Positions 1 through 6,416 of a stretch of 14,734 nt of DNA are shown here, piece by piece. The position numbers and the translations under genes were made by a program. The first letter of the stretch is position 1; each line of letters begins with the position of its first letter. The notes under the pieces were generated by a model, which was not told the DNA's origin, searched no databases, and saw only the letters and a list, made by a program, of their open reading frames with translations. Origin of the DNA: JANRLJ01 sp034437895 (GTDB lineage: Bacteria; Chloroflexota; Anaerolineae; Aggregatilineales; Phototrophicaceae); NCBI GenBank assembly GCA_034437895.1, contig DAOTTO010000579.1, positions 1-14,734 on the forward strand, written 5' to 3'.

Positions 1-51
1 ATTTCGCGCTAGAATAGAGTTACAATTTTCGACCACAGGTAAACCTTATGA
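1..51 (+). repeat. 51-bp direct repeat, left copy (leader and ATG of the antitoxin)
   Basis: Bases 1-51 match bases 713-763 at an offset of 712 with a single difference (T at 4 versus C at 716). The unit ends one base after the ATG of the following gene, so it carries the whole visible leader, a possible -10 box (TACAAT at 21-26), a weak ribosome binding site (AGG at 37-39, 8 nt before the ATG) and the start codon. The left limit is cut by the window edge, so the repeat may be longer. Confidence 0.93.
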
Positions 52-290
52 ATATGCGTGAGTTACTGATTGCGAAACTGGATGAACTCTCCGAGCAAGA
101 CATCGCCGACCTGGTGCAACGCGCTGATGATCTACAGAAAAAAAGACGTGAGCGCGAGTTTCCGAAAGCTGTGTTAGCGCCGCATCAAAATCCTAATAAA
201 GACCCTTTAGTCGGTTTTTTGACCGGACCTACCGATGCTGCCAGTCGGATTGAAGAGTTGCTTTACGGTGATGAGCCGAATGAAGGGTAA
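48..290 (+). CDS. small antitoxin of a VapBC-like (PIN) toxin-antitoxin pair
   Basis: An 80-residue acidic and charged protein directly upstream of a PIN-domain gene; its inferred job is to bind and neutralise that toxin and possibly repress the pair. Residues 3-37 look helical and highly charged. The C-terminal part has the pattern DPLVGFLTGP followed by an SRIEELLYG helix, resembling short antitoxin-type partners of PIN toxins in cyanobacteria and Chloroflexota, where the tail usually wraps the toxin. No classical ribbon-helix-helix or AbrB motif is obvious. The ATG at 48 is preferred over that at 54 because it is the point where the duplicated leader ends. The stop (288-290) lies 4 nt before the preferred toxin ATG, so translation is probably coupled. 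Assignment rests on context plus tail pattern. Confidence 0.75.
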   Translation: MNMRELLIAKLDELSEQDIADLVQRADDLQKKRREREFPKAVLAPHQNPNKDPLVGFLTGPTDAASRIEELLYGDEPNEG

Positions 291-294
291 ATTA

Positions 295-702
295 ATGGTC
301 ATCGCGGATGCGGGTTTTGTTGTGGGTGCAGCAGTTGCTACCGATCAATACCATAAAGCATGTACGGAAATTTTTGAGCAACACGACAAGATTTATTTGC
401 CTCAAAGTACACTGGCAGAAGTAGGTTATTATCTACAAAAGTTAAGCGGGAATATGGGCGCAGCTTATTTTTTAGAGCATTTGGCTGCATCTAAATATGA
501 AGTCGTCGCATTAACGGATGAGGATTTTATTCGTACTGCCGAACTTCTGCGAATATACGCTGACACACGGGTAGATTTCGTTGACGCGAGTATTGCCGCT
601 GTTGCAGAACGTCTAAATGTGAAGCAGATTTTGACAGTTGATAAGCGCGATTTTTACATTATCCGCCCCAAGCATGTTGATTATTTTGAACTGCTGCCCT
701 GA
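295..702 (+). CDS. PIN-domain ribonuclease toxin (VapC-like)
   Basis: A 135-residue PIN-fold protein, usual VapC length, predicted Mg2+-dependent RNase that cleaves cellular RNA when the antitoxin is lost. From the chosen start the acidic pocket residues are D5 in VIADAG, E42 in TLAEVG, D97 in VDASIAAVAE, and D116/D119 in TVDKRDF; this is the standard PIN set. The reading frame is open from 235, with ATGs at 235, 271, 280 and 295. The ATG at 295 is preferred: GAAGGG (282-287) lies 7 nt upstream, the antitoxin stop lies just before it, and it puts the first Asp at residue 5 as is normal for PIN proteins. The gene ends 10 bases before the second copy of the duplicated leader. RNA target cannot be inferred. 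Confidence 0.88.
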   Translation: MVIADAGFVVGAAVATDQYHKACTEIFEQHDKIYLPQSTLAEVGYYLQKLSGNMGAAYFLEHLAASKYEVVALTDEDFIRTAELLRIYADTRVDFVDASIAAVAERLNVKQILTVDKRDFYIIRPKHVDYFELLP

Positions 703-712
703 ATTCCTCACG

Positions 713-763
713 ATTCCGCGCTAGAATAGAGTTACAATTTTCGACCACAGGTAAACCTTATGA
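713..763 (+). repeat. 51-bp direct repeat, right copy (leader and ATG of pcrA)
   Basis: Second copy of the repeat at 1-51, with one mismatch. It lies between the toxin stop codon and pcrA and supplies the pcrA leader, its weak ribosome binding site and its ATG (760). The two genes diverge in sequence right after the A following the ATG, so the repeat covers regulatory DNA and the start codon but no shared protein sequence. Upstream of 713 no good -35 hexamer is visible, so pcrA may also depend on read-through from the cassette. Confidence 0.95.
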
Positions 764-3006
764 CGAACACCCTTTTAGATGGCTTAAATCCGCAGCAGCG
801 TGCCGCCGTCAGCGCTGGAACGGGGCCAGTGCTGGTGCTGGCGGGGCCGGGCAGTGGTAAGACTCGCGTCCTGACGCATCGCATCGCTTATCTCATCGGC
901 GAGATGAAAGTGCCGCCGAGCGCGATTGTCGCCGTGACGTTCACCAACAAAGCCGCCGGAGAAATGCGTAACCGCGTGGAAAATATCATGGGCGGCAAAC
1001 TGCGCGGCCTGCAAATCGGCACCTTCCATTCGATCTGCGCCCGTCTGCTGCGGCGCGAAGGCGATAACACCCCTTACGGCAGCGATTATGTCATTTACGA
1101 TACCGATGATCAGGTTACAGCCGTATCGCAAGCGCTCAGTGAACTGAACATCGACCCGAAAAAATATACGCCACGCCGTGTCTTGGGCGCGATCAGTACC
1201 GCTAAAAATGAACTGATTACGCCGGAGGAATTTCGTGGCCTCGATTATTTTGGCGAGATCGTCCAGCGGGCGTATAAACGCTATCAGGCGATTTTGCTCG
1301 ACAATAACGCGATGGATTTTGATGATCTGCTGATGCAGATGGTCATGACGCTGCGCGAAAATGACGTGATTAAAGAGAAGTATCAACGCATTTTCGAGTT
1401 TGTGCTGGTGGATGAGTTTCAAGATACCAACACCGCACAGTACGAACTCGTGCGGATTCTCAGCACCCCGCAGGATAATGTGTTCGTCGTCGGTGATGAA
1501 GATCAAGGGATTTATGCCTTTCGTGGCGCGGATTATCGCAACGTCCAGCGCTTCCGCAAGGATTATCCAGCATCACAAGTCATTTTGCTGGAACAAAATT
1601 ATCGCTCGACCCAGATGGTTCTGGATGCCGCCCGCGCCATCATCGACAAGAATCCCAACCGCACGCCCAAAGCGCTGTTTACAGACCGTGAAGGCGGCGA
1701 AAAGATCACCGTTTACGAAGCCTACAATGAAGAATTTGAAGCGCGGTATATCGTAGATAAGATCGACGAGCTGTGCCGCAAACTCAAGATCAATTACAGC
1801 GATTTCGCCGTCATGTACCGCACCAATGCCCAATCACAAGCGTTGGAAGCCACCTGTGTCCGTGAAGGCATCCCTTACACGTTGATCGGCGGCGTGGGCT
1901 TCTATAAACGGCGCGAAATCAAAGATTTGCTGGCCTATCTGCGCGTCATCAACAACGGCAACGATAAAATCGGCTTCGCTCGCATTATCAACATCCCCCG
2001 GCGCGGCATTGGCGAAAAATCGCTGGCGGAATTCCAGCGATGGGCGACGGAATGCGCCAGTAACGATGACGCGCTGGAAAAATTGATGCGCGACGAGCCG
2101 ACTCCCCTCAACGGACGGACGGCGCGGTTATTCGCGGATTTCGCGCTGCGGTTGCAAGTTTGGCGTGAATTGGCACAAACCGGACAGTTGATTCAGATGT
2201 TTGACCGCTTAATCGCTGATCTTGGCTATCATTTGCATCTGCGCGAGATCAGCGACACGGAAGAAGAAGCGATTGACCGTGAGGATAACGTGGATCGTTT
2301 GCGGGCATTGGTGGCGCAGGCTGATACGGAGTTGATTTCGCTCTCGGAATTTTTGGCGGATCAATCGCTCGTCGCCGATGTTGATGCCTTAGCCGAAGGC
2401 AGCGAAGCCGTAACGCTGCTCACGCTCCACGCGGCGAAAGGGCTGGAATATCCTGTCGTCTTTATCGCGGGCGTAGAAGAGGGTCTTATGCCGCATATGC
2501 GCTCGTTTGATGATCCCGAAGGCATGGCGGAAGAACGCCGCCTGATGTATGTCGGCGTGACTCGCGCTGAAGATCGTCTGTTTTTGACGTATGCCTTTAA
2601 GCGCACCGTCTACGGCAGCACGAATGCCAATGTCCCGTCGCGCTTTTTAGCTGATATTCCCCCGGAAATTACCGAAGGCATCTCCGCCCGTGTTTCGGCG
2701 GCTGGCAATCAACAGAGCTTCCGCGATCAAACCCGCTGGGATGTACCTCGTCCCGCTCCCGCTGCTTCCACCTCAATCCCCGGCAGAGTCATCCAATTTC
2801 CGGGGCGGGATAAGCCGCGAGAAGTCCCCAAACCCAACCTCAAATTTAAGACCGGAGATCGCGTAAAACATGCTAAATTCGGGGAGGGAGTCATCCTCGG
2901 CAGCGTCAAGCGCGACGATGATGAGGAAGTGACCGTCGTCTTTGATGATAAAAAAGTCGGGATGAAGAAAATGTACGCCAGCTACGGCTTAAGCCTGATT
3001 AAATAG
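760..3006 (+). CDS. pcrA: superfamily 1 ATP-dependent DNA helicase, PcrA/UvrD type
   Basis: A 748-residue 3'-5' DNA helicase, normal length for PcrA/UvrD, acting in nucleotide excision and mismatch repair, replication restart and clearing of RNA polymerase or RecA from DNA. All SF1A motifs are visible: Q-motif LNPQQ (9-13), Walker A GPGSGKT (29-35), motif Ia TFTNKAA (60-66), motif II DEFQDT (218-223), motif III GDEDQGIYAFRG (245-256), motif IV QNYRST (279-284), motif V around HAAKGLE (557-563), motif VI YVGVTRAE (597-604). Motif III has GDEDQG where GDDDQS is commoner. After a Pro-rich linker the C-terminal 55 residues form the Tudor-like UvrD tail (GDRVKHAKFGEGVI), which binds RNA polymerase in PcrA. 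It is first in a run with the Uma2 and exonuclease genes. Its leader duplicates that of the upstream antitoxin. Confidence 0.96.
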   Translation: MTNTLLDGLNPQQRAAVSAGTGPVLVLAGPGSGKTRVLTHRIAYLIGEMKVPPSAIVAVTFTNKAAGEMRNRVENIMGGKLRGLQIGTFHSICARLLRREGDNTPYGSDYVIYDTDDQVTAVSQALSELNIDPKKYTPRRVLGAISTAKNELITPEEFRGLDYFGEIVQRAYKRYQAILLDNNAMDFDDLLMQMVMTLRENDVIKEKYQRIFEFVLVDEFQDTNTAQYELVRILSTPQDNVFVVGDEDQGIYAFRGADYRNVQRFRKDYPASQVILLEQNYRSTQMVLDAARAIIDKNPNRTPKALFTDREGGEKITVYEAYNEEFEARYIVDKIDELCRKLKINYSDFAVMYRTNAQSQALEATCVREGIPYTLIGGVGFYKRREIKDLLAYLRVINNGNDKIGFARIINIPRRGIGEKSLAEFQRWATECASNDDALEKLMRDEPTPLNGRTARLFADFALRLQVWRELAQTGQLIQMFDRLIADLGYHLHLREISDTEEEAIDREDNVDRLRALVAQADTELISLSEFLADQSLVADVDALAEGSEAVTLLTLHAAKGLEYPVVFIAGVEEGLMPHMRSFDDPEGMAEERRLMYVGVTRAEDRLFLTYAFKRTVYGSTNANVPSRFLADIPPEITEGISARVSAAGNQQSFRDQTRWDVPRPAPAASTSIPGRVIQFPGRDKPREVPKPNLKFKTGDRVKHAKFGEGVILGSVKRDDDEEVTVVFDDKKVGMKKMYASYGLSLIK

Positions 3007-3041
3007 ATAACAGCCGTTGGAGTGTTTTAAGGGGATTAACT

Positions 3042-3665
3042 ATGGTCGTTTCGGAGAAAATCACACCTGTTGAAACCGCTGTCCGCGAAAAAGTTGTACT
3101 TTCGCTCGATGATCTGATGGCGATGGGCAGCGATGCGCGGGTGGAAATCATAGATGGAGAACTAAGCACGATGAGCGCAGCAGGCCTGTTACATCACTTT
3201 TTAATCAGTAATATTGAGTTTTCGTTACAAGGCTATGTACGCCAGCACGACATCGGCGCGGTGTTCCCAGATGGCCTCACCTATCTGATGGCTTCTGACT
3301 TAAAGCACCTCAAGGACTCGTTTGTGCCTGATCTATCCTTTATTCGCAAAGAGAACTTTCCGCAAGATTGGGACATCAGTCGTCCTCATCCGGGCATACC
3401 GAACTTAGCCATTGAAGTCGTTTCGCCCGGTGATGACGCGGATGAGCTGGAAAAGAAAGTACGGACGTATCTGGCAAAAGGCACAGAGCAGGTGTGGGTG
3501 GTGTATCCGACCTCCAAAACCGTCCACCAATTTTTTAGCGGCGAACCAGCAAAATCACTGATTTACACCGAACTATCTCAGCAAATCGACACCGAGGCAA
3601 TCTTCCCCAATCTGATGCTGACGCTAGAAGTAATCTTCCGTATCCCGGCATGGGTGATGAAATAA
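3042..3665 (+). CDS. Uma2 family (DUF820) PD-(D/E)XK-type endonuclease
   Basis: A 207-residue member of the Uma2 family, restriction-endonuclease-like proteins that are abundant in Cyanobacteria and Chloroflexota and whose biological role is largely unsettled. Typical marks are present: an N-terminal LSLDDLMAM helix, the VEIIDGEL strand pair (34-41), VPDLSFI (95-101) with D97, LAIEVVSPG (122-130) with E125, then EKKVRTYL (137-144) with the lysine and the WVVYP strand (152-156). D97, E125 and K138/K139 make the expected metal-binding nuclease site, so the enzyme is probably active. AAGGGG lies just upstream of the ATG. It starts 35 nt after pcrA and ends 13 nt before the exonuclease, so co-transcription is likely. 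DNA substrate and role are unknown. Confidence 0.88.
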   Translation: MVVSEKITPVETAVREKVVLSLDDLMAMGSDARVEIIDGELSTMSAAGLLHHFLISNIEFSLQGYVRQHDIGAVFPDGLTYLMASDLKHLKDSFVPDLSFIRKENFPQDWDISRPHPGIPNLAIEVVSPGDDADELEKKVRTYLAKGTEQVWVVYPTSKTVHQFFSGEPAKSLIYTELSQQIDTEAIFPNLMLTLEVIFRIPAWVMK

Positions 3666-3678
3666 AAGATCAAGTAAA

Positions 3679-4254
3679 ATGGAAAACCAGCGCCACAATC
3701 TTGAAAAGAAAAAAGCCATCACTTGGGCGAAGACCATCCTCGCAGGGAATCCCGTCATCCTCGATTTTGAGACGACAGGCATAGGCGATGCCGAAATCGT
3801 CCAGATCGGCGCGGTGGATAAATCTGGCAGTGTCGTCATGGATTTGCTCATTAAACCGACTCAGCGCATCCCGCAAGAAGTCATTCGAGTGCATGGAATC
3901 ACCAATGAGAGGGTCAAAGATGCGCCTGGCTTTCCGTCGATTTATGTCCAGTTGAGCGTTCTCCTCGCGGGGCAGACCCTCGTCGCCTATAACGCCGATT
4001 TCGAGAAAGGCATTTTACAGGCCGTCTGCCGCCGACATAAGCTGTCGCTGCCTCGTCTGGCGAAATGGGAATGTGCCATGAAAACCTATGCGGGATTCTG
4101 GGGTGCGTATAGTCCTAAGTTCGGCGGTTTCTCGTATCAAAAATTGACGAATGCCTGCGCCCAGCAGCAGATCACCGTCGCGGATGCCCACAGCGGCGCG
4201 GGTGATGCGCTCATGACGCTGAAATTGATCGAAACGATGGCACGGGACGAATAG
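3679..4254 (+). CDS. DEDDh-family 3'-5' exonuclease (DnaQ-like)
   Basis: A 191-residue single-domain exonuclease of the DnaQ / polymerase III epsilon superfamily, hydrolysing DNA (or RNA) from the 3' end with two metal ions. All five catalytic residues are visible: D29 and E31 in LDFETTG, D107 in AYNADFEKGIL, H171 and D176 in DAHSGAGDA, the spacing of the DEDDh subtype. VHGIT (71-75) is another family hallmark. The first 20 residues are charged and helical, without a signal peptide. It starts 13 nt after the Uma2 gene with no clear ribosome binding site, which suggests translational coupling. With no polymerase domain or clamp motif it is more likely a repair or nucleic-acid clean-up nuclease than the replicative proofreader; that is inference. 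Confidence 0.93.
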   Translation: MENQRHNLEKKKAITWAKTILAGNPVILDFETTGIGDAEIVQIGAVDKSGSVVMDLLIKPTQRIPQEVIRVHGITNERVKDAPGFPSIYVQLSVLLAGQTLVAYNADFEKGILQAVCRRHKLSLPRLAKWECAMKTYAGFWGAYSPKFGGFSYQKLTNACAQQQITVADAHSGAGDALMTLKLIETMARDE

Positions 4255-4257
4255 GAA

Positions 4258-4278
4258 GCAATGAGTGACGAGCAATGA
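4258..4278 (+). repeat. short heptad tandem repeat (3 units)
   Basis: Three 7-bp units, GCAATGA GTGACGA GCAATGA, start 3 nt after the exonuclease stop codon. The same heptads, in the same orientation relative to the preceding gene, form the long array at 8355-8445. Confidence 0.7.
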
Positions 4279-4289
4279 GTCAATGCAAA

Positions 4290-4368
4290 AGATTTGAGGG
4301 CGTGTAGGGAGTGACACATAGGTCACTCCCGGTAGACTACCCACTTTTTTGGACACGCCCAGATTTGA
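4290..4368. mobile_element. 63-bp MITE-like insertion with 8-bp target duplication
   Basis: The core (4298-4360) has perfect 8-bp terminal inverted repeats, GGGCGTGT (4298-4305) and ACACGCCC (4353-4360). It is flanked on both sides by the same 8 bases AGATTTGA (4290-4297 and 4361-4368), which reads as a target-site duplication. Inside is a perfect 9-bp hairpin, GGGAGTGAC (4307-4315) / GTCACTCCC (4322-4330), followed by the odd palindrome GGTAGACTACC (4331-4341) and a T-run. It encodes no protein, so it would need a transposase in trans. GGG ends plus an 8-bp duplication fit several families, IS1595 among them, but no parent element is visible here. It sits between the exonuclease and the HEAT-repeat gene. 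Confidence 0.8.
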
Positions 4369-4417
4369 CGCAAATAGCACTAAGTTTCGCAAAGTATGCC
4401 GAGAAGGAAATGTAATC

Positions 4418-5422
4418 ATGTCTGACGATCAACGCGACTCGCTATTGGCAAACCTTCAAAGTGATGACCAGCAAACCCGCGAGGATGCCATTCGTGCTTT
4501 GGGCGATCCGGCCTATAAAGGCGACGCAGCGGTGATTCAAGCATTGGCAAAAGCTGCACTCGATAACGCCGAAAGCGCTCGTGCTTATCGCTTGCGGCAG
4601 TTCGCGGCACAAGCACTGGGTGTTGTCGGAGATTCGTCCGCTGTGCAATCGTTGACCTTCGCGCTCGAAGACGAAAACTCGATGGTCAAGACCAGCGCGG
4701 CGGAATCGCTCGGCAAGATTGGGGATGCAGCGGCGCTTCCTGCCTTGCTCATCGCCCTTAAAGACAAAAATGCCGATGTCCGGCAAACGGCCATCCTCGC
4801 GCTGAGTGCAATTGATTCCGCCCAAGCCAGCGCTTTTATCCCGTTGCTTGGCGATCCTGAAGACTCGGTACGCAAGACCGCTGCCGAAGCCATCGCAGCG
4901 CAAGGCGCAAATGCGCTGAAGTCGCTGGTTGATGCACTGCAAGACCCCAACAGCACGATTCGCGGCGCGGCGGCGGAATTATTGGGGCGGCTTAAAGATG
5001 AACGCGCACGAGAAGGGCTGAATTACGTCGCCAAACAGGATAAAAGCGAATGGGTGAAAGGTCGCGCAAAATGGGCGCTGGAACAGCTTCCGCCGGCTGT
5101 GTTCGTGCCGCCGCAGATCAAACGCGGCATCGCTCCGCCACCGCCTTCCGATACACTGCGCCTGATGCGCGAACAAGCGCCGGAAACCCCTTCGCTGCGG
5201 CCTAAAACACAGCCGCTCCCCGCCGCGCCTGTGATGCCGATAGCACCGCCTGCGCCTTCCGCGACCTCCGATCCTAGCACGATGAGCGCCGAACAAGTGC
5301 AGGTCATCCTCGATCAGTTGGATGTGCGGCTGACGAAGGGCGAAATCAGCGAGGCGACCTATCATCGTCTGGCGGAACGGTGGGAAGCGCGACTCAATGA
5401 ACTGCGCGGCAAATCAGGATGA
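4418..5422 (+). CDS. HEAT-repeat protein with proline-rich linker and SHOCT-like C-terminus
   Basis: A 334-residue cytoplasmic protein. Residues 10-222 are an array of about six HEAT/PBS-type helical repeats with recurrent patterns such as VQSLTFALEDENSMVKTSAAESLGKIGD, which usually serve as a protein-binding scaffold. Residues 224-285 form a Pro/Ala-rich linker. Residues 289-330 (LDVRLTKGEISEATYHRLAE) resemble a SHOCT-type short C-terminal domain, often found as an oligomerisation or tethering tail. No enzyme domain is seen. The ATG at 4418 is chosen because AAGGA (4404-4408) lies 9 nt upstream; the frame is open back to a TTG at 4349 inside the MITE, which would add an unlikely N-terminus. 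It converges on and overlaps the regulator gene on the other strand by 9 bp. Partner and function unknown. Confidence 0.85.
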   Translation: MSDDQRDSLLANLQSDDQQTREDAIRALGDPAYKGDAAVIQALAKAALDNAESARAYRLRQFAAQALGVVGDSSAVQSLTFALEDENSMVKTSAAESLGKIGDAAALPALLIALKDKNADVRQTAILALSAIDSAQASAFIPLLGDPEDSVRKTAAEAIAAQGANALKSLVDALQDPNSTIRGAAAELLGRLKDERAREGLNYVAKQDKSEWVKGRAKWALEQLPPAVFVPPQIKRGIAPPPPSDTLRLMREQAPETPSLRPKTQPLPAAPVMPIAPPAPSATSDPSTMSAEQVQVILDQLDVRLTKGEISEATYHRLAERWEARLNELRGKSG

Positions 5423-6223
5423 AGCACTGAGCCGCAGCATTTGGTCTTCCGCCAGCATCCGCTCGATTTCGGCATCTTCCAGATCATCCACATATTGGGT
5501 GATGACCTGCTGCAAATAAGCGGGTAAATCGGGATGGAATTTATGGAAGGTCGCTGTGAACTCTGGGCTGGTGTTATAGAGTTCCCCTAAGCCCCGCAGG
5601 ATGTCCAGCGTCGGTTCATAAAAATGGCGGATATTGTTTTGCCAGCGCTGCAAGATGGCCTGAACTTCGGCATCATGGCCTGATTTTCCCGCTTTCATCG
5701 CCTCGACTAAATCCTGATAAATTTCGTCCCCCTCTTCCATAATGGCGGCCTGCTGCGTTTTGCTGTAGCTGTTCCAGCGCTTGATAGATTCGTTAACATT
5801 CTCCGGGCCGTATTGCAAACGGGCTTCACGTTCATATTCTTTCTGGTTTTCTTCGCTGAATCCCTCAAAAAGACGTTTCTTGCTCATCGTGGTCTCCCCC
5901 TTTAAGTGCGTAATCGTGCTGTCAATCGTCCCGATCAGATGGTGCATACGTTCCATATTCTTCTGGATGACGGCGCGGTGCGAGTTCAGCGCCTCCAAAA
6001 CATCAAAATCCGGGCTGTCGAGAATCGCTTTAATCTGCATCAGCTCTAGGCCGATTTCCCGGTAAAAGAGAATCTGTTGCAGCCGCAGCAGGGCGGAATC
6101 GTCATAATAGCGGTAGCCATTCGCGCCCACTTTTGACGGGACGAATAGGCCAATTTCGTCATAATAGTGTAGGGTACGCACACTGATCTGCGCTAAACTG
6201 GAAAGCTGTTTTACGGTATACAT
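5414..6223 (-). CDS. MerR family transcriptional regulator with TipAS-type ligand domain
   Basis: A 269-residue one-component regulator. Residues 1-70 are the MerR winged helix-turn-helix (TVKQLSSLAQISVRTLHYYDEIGL, then GYRYYDD), residues 75-110 the dimerising coiled coil, and residues 113-255 a TipAS-like all-helical ligand pocket (KRLFEGFSEENQKEYEREA; later RFYEPTLDIL-like helices). Relatives include TipAL, Mta and SkgA, which detect antibiotics or stress molecules and activate promoters with overlong spacers. The protein has no cysteine at all, so it cannot form the covalent thiopeptide adduct known for TipA. GAGGAG at 6232-6237 precedes the ATG, and the promoter in front has the MerR-type 19-bp spacer, suggesting autoregulation. 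A second strong start lies inside at M113. No transporter target is adjacent. Confidence 0.92.
   Translation of the reverse strand: MYTVKQLSSLAQISVRTLHYYDEIGLFVPSKVGANGYRYYDDSALLRLQQILFYREIGLELMQIKAILDSPDFDVLEALNSHRAVIQKNMERMHHLIGTIDSTITHLKGETTMSKKRLFEGFSEENQKEYEREARLQYGPENVNESIKRWNSYSKTQQAAIMEEGDEIYQDLVEAMKAGKSGHDAEVQAILQRWQNNIRHFYEPTLDILRGLGELYNTSPEFTATFHKFHPDLPAYLQQVITQYVDDLEDAEIERMLAEDQMLRLSASS
5885..5903 (-). promoter_or_regulatory. internal ribosome binding site and ATG for a TipAS-like short form
   Basis: Inside the MerR gene, the minus strand reads AAAGGGGGAG (5903-5894), six spacer bases, then an in-frame ATG (5887-5885, codon 113). This is the strongest Shine-Dalgarno in the locus and sits exactly at the junction between the coiled coil and the TipAS domain. 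It would yield a separate 157-residue ligand-binding protein. Known precedent: Streptomyces lividans tipA makes TipAL and, from an internal start, the more abundant TipAS. Confidence 0.72.
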
Positions 6224-6247
6224 GGCTCATGCTCCTCACTCAAACGC

Positions 6248-6278
6248 ATCTTAAAGGATAACGTTACGTGAGAGTCAA
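6248..6278 (-). promoter_or_regulatory. MerR-type promoter with 19-bp spacer and operator dyad
   Basis: On the minus strand: -35 TTGACT (6278-6273), a spacer of exactly 19 bp (6272-6254), -10 TAAGAT (6253-6248). The spacer contains the imperfect dyad TCACGTAACGTTA, arms T-ACGT and ACGT-A around a central A. The overlong spacer with a central dyad is the hallmark of promoters activated by MerR-family proteins. Transcription would start about 17 nt before the ATG of the regulator itself. Confidence 0.82.
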
Positions 6279-6296
6279 GCGGTTTTTTAGGATTCA

Positions 6297-6312
6297 ACGC
6301 AAAGATGCAAAG
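6297..6312 (+). repeat. short 8-bp tandem pair in intergenic DNA
   Basis: ACGCAAAG ATGCAAAG, followed by CCACCAAG at 6315-6322. It looks like a degenerate copy of simple intergenic repeat DNA; compare 7171-7188. No gene function is inferred. Confidence 0.4.
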
Positions 6313-6416
6313 TCCACCAAGTGTCGCAATGGTTCTTCAATTGTCCTTTCTACAAAGTGGGGAGGGGATAGAATAAAAACGCTATCCGAAACTCAGGTTA
6401 ATTTATCAATCTGTAA

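Noticed and set aside
235..294. Upstream ATG (235) as start of the PIN toxin
   Set aside because: It would overlap the antitoxin by 56 bases and add 20 residues not seen in PIN proteins; the ATG at 295 has GAAGGG at the right distance and the normal N-terminus.
784..1506. 240-residue open frame on the minus strand inside pcrA
   Set aside because: It is fully antisense to conserved helicase motifs, has no ribosome binding site pattern and no recognisable domain; it is a coding-strand shadow.
4349..4417. TTG start of the HEAT-repeat gene inside the MITE
   Set aside because: The extension is encoded partly by the mobile element and lacks a ribosome binding site; the ATG at 4418 has AAGGA upstream.
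6366..6387. Inverted repeat GGATAG/CTATCC as terminator of the UDG gene
   Set aside because: The T-rich stretch is in the loop rather than after the stem on the minus strand, and the stem is only 6 bp.
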